From contig NZ_RJVO01000004.1 of assembly GCF_003730135.1 (NCBI RefSeq), positions 1 through 64,000 on the forward strand: 64,000 nucleotides of DNA. The letters run 5' to 3'. The notes beneath the pieces were generated by a model that saw nothing but the letters and a program-made list of their open reading frames with translations, had not been told where the DNA came from and made no database searches. Of this stretch, positions 57,574 to 64,000 are shown one piece after another. The stretch is from Stagnimonas aquatica (GTDB taxonomy: Bacteria > Pseudomonadota > Gammaproteobacteria > Nevskiales > Nevskiaceae). Both the position numbers and the translations under genes were made by a program. Each line of letters opens with the position of its first letter. Within the stretch, counting starts at the first letter, position 1.

Positions 57574-57620
57574 GTGACAGGGCGGGGCGGGAAGTCCGAT
57601 AATGAGAATGAATGACAATT
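57574..57620 (+). promoter_or_regulatory. feo promoter with overlapping Fur box
   Basis: GTGACA (57574-57579) and GATAAT (57598-57603) form a -35/-10 pair with an 18-base spacer. GATAATGAGAATGAATGAC (57598-57616) matches the 19-base Fur consensus at 14 positions and covers both the -10 box and the feoA start codon. Fe-loaded Fur would block polymerase directly. Confidence 0.8.
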
Positions 57621-57890
57621 GCAAAAGACAGCTCTGCTTTCGCCAATGGCCGTAGCCTGCTGACGCTGCCGCGCCAGCAGGAAGCGCGGGTGCTATCGGT
57701 CGCCGACCACCGCCCGGGCGATGTGATCGCCCGTCGACTGCGCGAACTGGGCTTCGTGCCCGGCGAACTGGTGCGGGTCGTGGCGCAAGGGCCGCTGGGT
57801 GGTGATCCGCTGCTGGTGCAGGTTGGATTCACCCGCTTCGCGCTGCGCCGTGCCGAGGCCGAGCGGGTGCAGGTGGAGACCTTGCCATGA
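57612..57890 (+). CDS. feoA: Ferrous iron transport protein FeoA
   Basis: FeoA is a small SH3-like cytoplasmic protein that supports FeoB. The 92-residue protein has the domain VADHRPGDVIARRLRELGFVPGELVRVVAQGPLGGDPLLVQVGFTRFALRRAEAERV. The ATG at 57612 lies in the Fur box, at about the expected transcription start, so the mRNA may be nearly leaderless. No alternative start codon lies before the domain. It overlaps feoB by four bases. Confidence 0.9.
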   Translation: MTIAKDSSAFANGRSLLTLPRQQEARVLSVADHRPGDVIARRLRELGFVPGELVRVVAQGPLGGDPLLVQVGFTRFALRRAEAERVQVETLP

Positions 57891-59722
57891 GCGCCGCCAC
57901 GCTGCGTATCGCCCTGGTCGGCAATCCCAACTGCGGCAAGACAGCCCTGTTCAACCGCCTGACCGGCAGCCGCCAGAAGGTCGCCAATTACGCCGGCGTC
58001 ACCGTCGAGCGCAAGGAAGGCCGCTTCGCCGACGGCAATGGCCGGGTGGTGCAGGTCCTCGACCTGCCCGGCACCTACAGCCTGGCCGCGACCAGCCCGG
58101 ACGAGGCGATCACCCGCGATGTCTGCCTCGGCCGCATGGCCGGCGAGCCCAGGCCGGACCTGCTGGTCTGCGTGGTGGATGCCACCAATCTGCGCCTGCA
58201 CCTGCGTTTCGTGCTGGAGGTGCAGCGGCTCGGCCTGCCGATGCTGCTGGCGCTCAATTGCACCGACCTCGCCGAGAAGCGTGGCATCCGCATCGACCGC
58301 GACCGTTTGCAGGCCGGCCTCGGGATTCCGGTGGTCGAGACCGTCGCCGTGCGCAGTGGTGGGACCCAAGCCCTGGTACAGCGTCTGGGTCAGGCGCTGC
58401 CGCCACCGCCGAAGCCGCTGCCCGAGGGCACCGACCTGCACGCCGCAGTCAATCACCTGCTCGCCGACGCGGTGCGGATGCCGCGTCGCACCGCCGAGAT
58501 CGACGACCGCATTGATCGCGTGCTGCTGCACCCGGTCTGGGGCCTGGCGATCCTCGCGGCGGTGATGTTCCTGATGTTCCAGGCGGTGTTCAGTTGGGCC
58601 GAGCCGCTGATGGGGGGCATCGAGGCCCTGGTCGGCTGGGCCGGGCAGGGGGTCAGTGCGCTGCTGCCGGAGGGCGTGCTGAAGAGCCTGCTGGTGGACG
58701 GCATCCTCGCCGGCATCGGCGGCGTGGTGGTGTTCCTGCCGCAGATCCTGATCCTGTTCCTGTTCATCCTGGCGCTGGAAGAGAGCGGCTACCTGCCGCG
58801 TGCCGCCTTCCTGCTGGACCGCTTCATGGTCGGCGCCGGCCTCACCGGCCGCTCCTTCATTCCGCTGCTGTCCAGCTTTGCCTGCGCGGTGCCAGGCATC
58901 ATGGCTACCCGCAGCATCCAGGACCCCCGCGAGCGACTGGCGACCATCCTGGTGGCGCCGCTGATGACTTGCTCGGCGCGGCTGCCGATCTATGCCTTGC
59001 TGATCGCGGCGTTCATTCCCGCGCAGACGGTCTGGGGGGTGTTCAATCTTCAGGGGCTGGTGCTATTCGCGCTCTATGCCGCCGGTATCGCCTCGGCGCT
59101 GGCGGTGGCCACGGTGATGAAGTGGTGGCGGCGCAGCAAGCTGGAGCATTCGCTACTGCTGGAGCTGCCCTCGTACCGGCTGCCCAATGCTCGCGACCTC
59201 GCGCTTGGCCTCTGGGAGCGGGCGGTGATCTTCCTGAAGCGTGTCGGCGGCATCATCCTGGCCCTGACCGTCATCCTCTGGGCGCTGTCGAGCTTCCCGG
59301 CGCCGCCGGAAGGCGCCACCGCTCCCGCGATCGACTACAGCTTCGCCGGCCAGCTGGGCCACGCCCTGCAATGGTTGTTCGCGCCGATTGGCTTCAACTG
59401 GCAGATCTGCATCGCCCTCATTCCCGGTCTGGCTGCCCGCGAAGTCGCGGTCAGTGCGCTAGCGACGGTCTACGCGCTGTCCGCCACCGACGATGCCGCT
59501 GCCGAGCTGCTCACCCCGATCCTGTCCGCGCAATGGAGCCTGCCGACCGCCTTGTCGCTGCTGGCCTGGTATGTGTTCGCGCCGCAGTGCATTTCGACGC
59601 TGGCGGCCATCCGTCGGGAAACCCTGTCCTGGCGCACCGTTGCGATTGCCGCCGGTTATCTGTTCGCGCTGGCCTACCTGGCGTCCTTCCTGACCTATCG
59701 GCTGGCTCTGGCCTTCGCATGA
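57887..59722 (+). CDS. feoB: Ferrous iron transporter FeoB
   Basis: FeoB is the inner-membrane ferrous iron transporter with a G-protein domain. The 611-residue protein has G1 GNPNCGKTALFN, switch VANYAGVTVERKEG, G3 DLPGTYSL, G4 NCTD and then about ten membrane helices with the Gate motifs RSFIPLLSSFACAVPGIMATRS and LMTCSARLPIYALLI. It ends soon after the last helix and so is shorter than E. coli FeoB (773). Confidence 0.96.
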   Translation: MSAATLRIALVGNPNCGKTALFNRLTGSRQKVANYAGVTVERKEGRFADGNGRVVQVLDLPGTYSLAATSPDEAITRDVCLGRMAGEPRPDLLVCVVDATNLRLHLRFVLEVQRLGLPMLLALNCTDLAEKRGIRIDRDRLQAGLGIPVVETVAVRSGGTQALVQRLGQALPPPPKPLPEGTDLHAAVNHLLADAVRMPRRTAEIDDRIDRVLLHPVWGLAILAAVMFLMFQAVFSWAEPLMGGIEALVGWAGQGVSALLPEGVLKSLLVDGILAGIGGVVVFLPQILILFLFILALEESGYLPRAAFLLDRFMVGAGLTGRSFIPLLSSFACAVPGIMATRSIQDPRERLATILVAPLMTCSARLPIYALLIAAFIPAQTVWGVFNLQGLVLFALYAAGIASALAVATVMKWWRRSKLEHSLLLELPSYRLPNARDLALGLWERAVIFLKRVGGIILALTVILWALSSFPAPPEGATAPAIDYSFAGQLGHALQWLFAPIGFNWQICIALIPGLAAREVAVSALATVYALSATDDAAAELLTPILSAQWSLPTALSLLAWYVFAPQCISTLAAIRRETLSWRTVAIAAGYLFALAYLASFLTYRLALAFA

Positions 59723-59901
59723 ACGCCTATCACGTGCTGGAAGTGCTGATCGTGCTGGCAATCCTGGCCTGGAGCGGACGGGTGGTCTGGCGCAAGCTTG
59801 GTCCGCAACTGCGCACCGCCCTGCGCGGCCGAGGCACCGACAAGGCCGGCTGCGAGGGCTGCAACAACTGCGCGCCAGACCCGGAGAAGAAGGGTCGCTG
59901 A
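59719..59901 (+). CDS. FeoB-associated Cys-rich membrane protein
   Basis: The 60-residue protein has one membrane helix (about 6-25), a short basic stretch and a Cys cluster CEGCNNC at 45-51. This is the pattern of small FeoB-associated Cys-rich proteins that replace FeoC in many bacteria. It starts within the feoB stop. A role in Fe or redox sensing is likely but not shown. Confidence 0.8.
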   Translation: MNAYHVLEVLIVLAILAWSGRVVWRKLGPQLRTALRGRGTDKAGCEGCNNCAPDPEKKGR

Positions 59902-59952
59902 GGCGCGGTGCCGCGCGGCCAGACCGCCCGGTGCTTGTGCGATGATCGGGTC

Positions 59953-61962
59953 ATGAAGCGGTTTTCCGCCGTCGTGCTGGCCCTCAGTCTGCTGCTCTGC
60001 CCCAGCGTACAGGGCTCCGACCTGGCGCTGGGGATCGCGGCGGTGGAGAGTCCCGCCTGGCGGGCCACCGGCCTGCGGCTGGTGGTGCAGCCGGGCTCGC
60101 AGCTGCGGCTGGACATCGACCGCATCGCCATCGCCGGTCGTCCCGCCATACGCAATCTGCGTCTGCATTGCCCAGCCCTGGTTGCCGGACCGACGACACG
60201 TTGCGACAAGGCCAGTTTCGCGGTCTGGGTGCCGGGCTGGGGATCTCTCCAGGGCCAGCTCAGCGCCCGCTACCAGAGCGCAGAGCACTGGCAGGCGGAG
60301 CTGCGCGTGCCTCATCGCGGCCTGCATCTGCAGCTCAGTCAGTCGGGATCCGCACTGCGGGCGTGGCTGGATTTGCCAGGGCAGTCGGCGGCCGAGTTGC
60401 AGAAGCTGGCTGCAGCCTTCCAGCTGGTGATTCCCGGCGAGCTGTCGGGCAAGGTCGATCTGCATCTGGATGCCGAGCTGGCGGAGCCGCTACGGATTGC
60501 GACCACCCTAGTCGTTCACGAACTCAACTATGAGGAACCCAGCGGGCGCTATGCCAGCGAAAAGCTATCTGCCGAAGCGCAGCTGCGCTTCGACGCTGGT
60601 GACCGCCGCTGGCAGCTGGCCTTGCAGACGCGCGGTGGGCAGGCCTATCTGGAGCCGCTGTTCTTCGACTTTTCCGCGCTGCCGCTGCAAGCCGATGCGC
60701 GTCTGCGCCAGCGCGATCAGGCCTGGCTTGTCGAACAGTTGCGGCTGGTTCCGGGCAGCGCCGGCAGCATCGAGCTGAGCGGCAGCCTCGGCCCGGATTT
60801 CAAGCCGCTGCAACTGGAGGCGCGCCTGCACGCGCAGGATCTGGTACCGCTGGTGGCCACCTATCTGCAGCCCCTGCTGATCGGCACTATCGGCGACGGC
60901 CTGACCGCCAGCGGTCGCGGCGACGCCAGCCTCTCGATACGCGACGGTGCTCCGGCCGAGCTGCGGGCGCAGCTTGAGGGAGTGAGCTTCACGGCGGAAA
61001 AGCTCGGGCTTGCGCTGGAGCAGATCTCGGGCGACCTCGCCTGGTCGGCCACCGAGGCGGTGGCCTCCACGCTGCACTGGGCGGGAGGGGCGGTGCAAAA
61101 ACTGCCGCTGGCGGCTTCGGTGATCCGCTTCCGCGCCCAGGGCAAGAGCTTTGAACTGCTGGCGCCCTGGCGGCAGCCCTTGCTCGAAGGGGCGCTGCGG
61201 GTCGAGACCCTGGCGCTGCGTGAGCTGGGCAGCGCCCGCTTCGGCGCCGACTTCAAGGCCGCTATCGAGCCGATCAATCTGGCCGCCTTGTGCAAGGCGC
61301 TGGGTTGGCCGGAGTTTGGCGGCAGGCTGGGCGGTCAGTTGCCCGGTCTGTCGGTGCGTGACGAGGTCTGGACCGTCGACGGCGCACTGGAAGCGCAGGC
61401 GTTCGATGGCCGGCTGCGCCTCGACAATCTGCGCGCCATCCAGCCGTTCGGCGTGCTGCCGCGAGTGACGGCCGATGTGGAGCTGCGCGACATTGATCTC
61501 GAGCGGCTCACCGGCGCGTTCTCCTTCGGCCGCATCACCGGGCGCCTGGACGGCGAGGTCAAGGGGCTGCGCCTGCTGAACTGGAGCCCGGTGGCCTTCG
61601 ACGCACGGCTGTACTCCACGCCCGGAGACCGGTCCCGGCGCCGCATCTCGCAGCGCGCCATCGACAATATCTCTTCCATCGGCGGCGGCCCAACCGGCCT
61701 GCTCTCGCGCGGTGCGCTCAGCCTGTTCGAGGACTTTGCCTACGCCCAGCTCGGAATCAGTTGCGTGCTGCGCGACGGTGTCTGCCAGATGGATGGCATC
61801 GCCCCGGCGAAATCGAAAGACGGTCAGCAGGCCTACTATCTGGTCCAGGGCCGCTGGCTGCCGAGGATCGACGTGGTGGGCTACTCGCAGCGGGTGTCCT
61901 GGAACCAGGTCATCGAGCAGCTCAAGGCGCTGCAGGCTTCCAGCGGGCCGCAGCTGAAGTGA
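59953..61962 (+). CDS. YdbH-like intermembrane lipid-transport protein (AsmA-like superfamily)
   Basis: The 669-residue protein has an N-terminal signal/anchor (about 2-20) and then repeated short beta-strand units such as PLQADARLRQRDQAW and GSAGSIELSGSLGPDFKPLQLEARLHAQ. These are typical of the bridge-like AsmA/TAM/YdbH proteins. The C-terminal block (GLRLLNWSPVAFDARLYSTPG, ISQRAIDNISSIGGG, LFEDFAYAQLGISCVLRDGVCQMDGI) resembles the dicarboxylate/YdbH C-terminal domain. The next gene is a YdbL-type protein, as in the E. coli ydbH-ynbE-ydbL operon, which supports the call. It would span the periplasm and move phospholipids to the outer membrane. Confidence 0.7.
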   Translation: MKRFSAVVLALSLLLCPSVQGSDLALGIAAVESPAWRATGLRLVVQPGSQLRLDIDRIAIAGRPAIRNLRLHCPALVAGPTTRCDKASFAVWVPGWGSLQGQLSARYQSAEHWQAELRVPHRGLHLQLSQSGSALRAWLDLPGQSAAELQKLAAAFQLVIPGELSGKVDLHLDAELAEPLRIATTLVVHELNYEEPSGRYASEKLSAEAQLRFDAGDRRWQLALQTRGGQAYLEPLFFDFSALPLQADARLRQRDQAWLVEQLRLVPGSAGSIELSGSLGPDFKPLQLEARLHAQDLVPLVATYLQPLLIGTIGDGLTASGRGDASLSIRDGAPAELRAQLEGVSFTAEKLGLALEQISGDLAWSATEAVASTLHWAGGAVQKLPLAASVIRFRAQGKSFELLAPWRQPLLEGALRVETLALRELGSARFGADFKAAIEPINLAALCKALGWPEFGGRLGGQLPGLSVRDEVWTVDGALEAQAFDGRLRLDNLRAIQPFGVLPRVTADVELRDIDLERLTGAFSFGRITGRLDGEVKGLRLLNWSPVAFDARLYSTPGDRSRRRISQRAIDNISSIGGGPTGLLSRGALSLFEDFAYAQLGISCVLRDGVCQMDGIAPAKSKDGQQAYYLVQGRWLPRIDVVGYSQRVSWNQVIEQLKALQASSGPQLK

Positions 61963-62023
61963 GGTTCAGTCTGGGTATCGCCACCAGACCTATACTGCGG
62001 CGGTGATTCCTCGGAGAGCTGCC

Positions 62024-62617
62024 ATGTCCCGCACTGCGCCCGTCTCATTCCTCAGCCTTGCGTTCCTGCTGAGCGCCTGCGTCACCATCAACGTCTACTT
62101 TCCCGCTGCCGCTGCCGAGAAAGCGGCTGATCGCATCATCGAGGACGTCTGGAAGCAGCCCGGCGCCAAGCCGGCCGGGGCGGCAACGCCGATGCCGCAG
62201 TCCAGTCTGGGCGCCCGTGCCGCGCTGGCCCTGCTCGATTTCCTGGTGCCGCCGGCGCAGGCGCAGCAGCCCAACATCGAGATCAGCTCGCCCGAGGTGC
62301 AGCGGGTGAAGGCGGCACTGGAAGCGCGCTATGCCAGCCTGAAGTCGCATCTGGATTCCGGCGCAGTGGGCCTCACCGGTGACGGATATGTCGCCCTGCG
62401 TGATCCCAGCGCGGTACCTCTGGCGCAACGCAATGTCGTGAAGGCGCTGCTCGCCGACGAAAACAGCGACCGCAAGGCGCTCTACCACGAGATCGCTGTC
62501 GCCAACGGCCAGCCGCAGTGGGAGGGGCAGATTCAGAGCGTGTTCGCCCAGCGCTGGGTCGCCAAGGCCGCCACGGGCTGGTGGTATCAGGACGCTGGCG
62601 GCTGGAAGCAGAAGTAG
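62024..62617 (+). CDS. YdbL-like DUF1318 lipoprotein (possible YnbE-YdbL combination)
   Basis: The 197-residue protein has a lipoprotein signal ending LLSAC (about Cys19), then VTINVYFPAAAAEKAADRIIEDVW, a linker, and the DUF1318 domain (about 95-197: RVKAALEARYASLKSHLDSGAVGLTGDGYVALRD, NVVKALLADENSDRKALYHEIAVANG, ending GWWYQDAGGWKQK). E. coli YdbL is a soluble periplasmic protein and the lipoprotein YnbE is a separate gene; here one protein seems to have both an outer-membrane anchor and a YdbL domain. GGAG lies eight bases before the ATG at 62024. Confidence 0.78.
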   Translation: MSRTAPVSFLSLAFLLSACVTINVYFPAAAAEKAADRIIEDVWKQPGAKPAGAATPMPQSSLGARAALALLDFLVPPAQAQQPNIEISSPEVQRVKAALEARYASLKSHLDSGAVGLTGDGYVALRDPSAVPLAQRNVVKALLADENSDRKALYHEIAVANGQPQWEGQIQSVFAQRWVAKAATGWWYQDAGGWKQK

Positions 62618-62759
62618 CGTCGCGACCAGGCATTGGCGCTGGCACCCGGCCGGCGCCAGCCGTGCTGGTGCCGCGACCGCCTAGTGGGGACCGCGTTGCA
62701 CGAGCGAAGCCTCGCCGGAACTAACGACGTCGGATTCTGTTCGGATTAGCGGGAAAAAT

Positions 62760-62836
62760 TGGTCGGGGCGACAGGATTCGAACCTGCGACCTCTTGCTCC
62801 CGAAGCAAGCGCTCTACCAAGCTGAGCTACGCCCCG
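62760..62836 (-). tRNA. tRNA-Pro (anticodon CGG)
   Basis: The 77-base reverse complement has acceptor CGGGGCG/CGCCCCG, D-arm GCTCAGCTTGGTAGAGC, anticodon loop TTCGGGA (CGG), T-arm GCAGGTTCGAATCCTG and an encoded CCA. It starts four bases after the ispB stop on the same strand and its 3' end runs into five T, so it is probably processed from an ispB read-through transcript. Confidence 0.97.
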
Positions 62837-62840
62837 TGCC

Positions 62841-63821
62841 TCAATGTTTGCGGCCGACGGCGAAATCCGCCAGCTGCAACAGCGCTGTTTTGTAGGGGGA
62901 CTCGGGAAGACCGCCGACAGACGCTTTGGCTGAAGCGGCATGCCGTTCAGCGAGGGCGCGAGTGTACGGGATCGCCCCTGTCGATTCAATGGCTTTGCGC
63001 ACCTCGGCGAGGGTGGCGTCGAGGTCGGCGATCTCGCCGCTGCGCAGCACCTGCCGCAGACGGGAGACGGTCTCGGCATCGCCGTGCTTCAGTACCTGGA
63101 TCAGCGGCAGCGTCGGTTTGCCTTCGATCAGGTCGTTACCCACCGCCTTGCCGCTTTCCTTCGGATCGCCCTCGAAATCGAGCACGTCGTCGGCCAGTTG
63201 GTAGGCGATACCCAGTTGCAAGCCGTATTCGGCCAGCGCGGACTGTGTTGCCGTATCGGCCCCGGCTGCGATGGCGCCGAGTTGGCAGGTGGCGCGGAAC
63301 AGGACTGCGGTCTTCAGTTCGATGACCCGGAAGTAGCGCGCCTCGTCGACATCGGGGTCGCGGGCATTCAGCAATTGCAACACCTCGCCTTCGGCGATGG
63401 CGTTGGTGGTGTCGGCCATCACGCGCATCACTGCCAGTTCGCCGACGTCGACCATCATCTGAAAGGCGCGCGAGTACAGGAAGTCGCCGGACAGGACCGC
63501 CGCCGAGTTGCTCCATTGGGCGTTGGCGGTGACCCGGCCGCGGCGCAGGTCGGTGTGATCGACCACGTCGTCGTGCAGCAGGGTGGCGGTGTGGATGAAC
63601 TCGATCACCGCTGCCAGGGTGCGTGCCCGGTCGTTAACACCGCCGGCTGCTCCGGCGGCCAGCAGGGTGGTGGTGGGCCGCAGCCGTTTGCCCCCCGCCT
63701 GGATAATGTGACCGCCGATGTCGTTGATCAAGGCGACTTGCGAGGCGAGCTTTTGGCGGATGACCTCATTGACGCGTAGCAGGTCGTCCGAGACCGGGTG
63801 CAGCAGGGTTTTCAGGTCCAT
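62841..63821 (-). CDS. ispB: Octaprenyl diphosphate synthase
   Basis: IspB makes the isoprenoid tail of ubiquinone from farnesyl diphosphate. The 326-residue protein has GGKRLRPTTTLLAAGA, the first Asp-rich motif LLHDDVVD and the second LADDVLDFEGD, with KPTLPLIQVLKHG near the C-terminus, at normal family length. It is divergent from rplU, the usual gammaproteobacterial arrangement. The tRNA-Pro follows directly. Confidence 0.95.
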   Translation of the reverse strand: MDLKTLLHPVSDDLLRVNEVIRQKLASQVALINDIGGHIIQAGGKRLRPTTTLLAAGAAGGVNDRARTLAAVIEFIHTATLLHDDVVDHTDLRRGRVTANAQWSNSAAVLSGDFLYSRAFQMMVDVGELAVMRVMADTTNAIAEGEVLQLLNARDPDVDEARYFRVIELKTAVLFRATCQLGAIAAGADTATQSALAEYGLQLGIAYQLADDVLDFEGDPKESGKAVGNDLIEGKPTLPLIQVLKHGDAETVSRLRQVLRSGEIADLDATLAEVRKAIESTGAIPYTRALAERHAASAKASVGGLPESPYKTALLQLADFAVGRKH

Positions 63822-63898
63822 TCTGGGCAGGCTCAGCGGTCTGGCAAACGGCGCGGATGCTAGGTGGGCGGAACGAGGTGCGTCAATCTGAAAATTGC

Positions 63899-63927
63899 TT
63901 GACCGGGCGGGGACTTGTCACTAGAAT
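63899..63927 (+). promoter_or_regulatory. rplU promoter
   Basis: TTGACC (63899-63904) and TAGAAT (63922-63927) have the ideal 17-base spacing, 59 bases before the rplU start codon. The match to sigma-70 consensus is good (5 of 6 in each box). Confidence 0.85.
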
Positions 63928-63985
63928 CCGCCCTCTTTCAAAACGGCCGTCCCTGCGGGGCTGGCCAGTGCTCGGAGTATCCACG

Positions 63986-64000
63986 ATGTATGCCGTGATC
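63986..64000 (+). CDS. rplU: Ribosomal protein bL21, first codons (cut by window edge)
   Basis: Only five codons are present, reading MYAVI, which is the conserved start of bL21. Its position divergent from ispB, the strong promoter 59 bases upstream and the GGAG site support the call. Confidence 0.85.

Overview
The window is a high-GC (mid-60s percent by eye) chromosomal segment of a gammaproteobacterium. The gene order yebC-ruvC-ruvA...ruvB-ybgC-tolQRAB-pal-cpoB-queE-queC, the acnD/prpF form of the methylcitrate cycle, ispB divergent from rplU, and System I cytochrome c maturation all fit that class. RoxA-like di-heme proteins and REP/RAYT elements would suit a soil or water Nevskiales/Xanthomonadales-type bacterium, but that finer placement is inference.

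Layout: (1) 1-6237: start of ugd, a patatin-like lipase, and a minus-strand folD-valS-fxsA group. The ValRS carries an unusual insertion of lower GC. (2) 6326-19634: the ccmABCDEFGHI operon for cytochrome c maturation, interrupted twice. A 5.9 kb block between ccmB and ccmC carries two paralogous RoxA-like di-heme lipoproteins and an AraC-family regulator. It is bordered by a duplicated, decayed copy of the ccmB/ccmC junction, which suggests integration by single-crossover recombination. Between ccmE and ccmF sits a hicB antitoxin with a frameshifted hicA toxin. (3) 19635-24900: accessory stretch with an Slp lipoprotein, a small membrane protein plus a Tat-exported PLP enzyme, a RAYT transposase flanked by REP palindromes, an orphan SUKH protein and a broken integrase. 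(4) 24929-28076: a translationally coupled minus-strand trio (COG0523 metallochaperone GTPase, WD40 protein, alpha/beta hydrolase). (5) 28176-37571: MaoC-like protein, galU, the 2-oxoglutarate dehydrogenase genes sucA and sucB, a porin, lpdA and a YfaZ-like protein. (6) 37588-50656: yebC, ruvC, ruvA, a four-gene MCE lipid-transport cassette set between ruvA and ruvB, ruvB, the Tol-Pal genes and two queuosine genes. (7) 50663-57511: tRNA-Pro/tRNA-Lys and the propionate (2-methylcitrate) pathway prpB-prpC-acnD-SRPBCC-prpF. (8) 57574-64000: Fur-regulated feoAB with a small Cys-rich partner, a YdbH/YdbL-type intermembrane pair, tRNA-Pro(CGG), ispB, and the promoter and first codons of rplU.

Functional links: the Ccm proteins would attach haem to the two inserted di-heme proteins. 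GalU and Ugd make UDP-glucose and UDP-glucuronate. The MCE cassette, Tol-Pal and YdbH-YdbL all serve the outer membrane. Methylcitrate-cycle succinate and the SucAB/Lpd complex feed the TCA cycle. The most notable observations are the duplicated ccm junction around the cytochrome island, the ValRS insertion, the nearly leaderless Fur-controlled feoA promoter, and a lipoprotein that may combine YnbE and YdbL roles.
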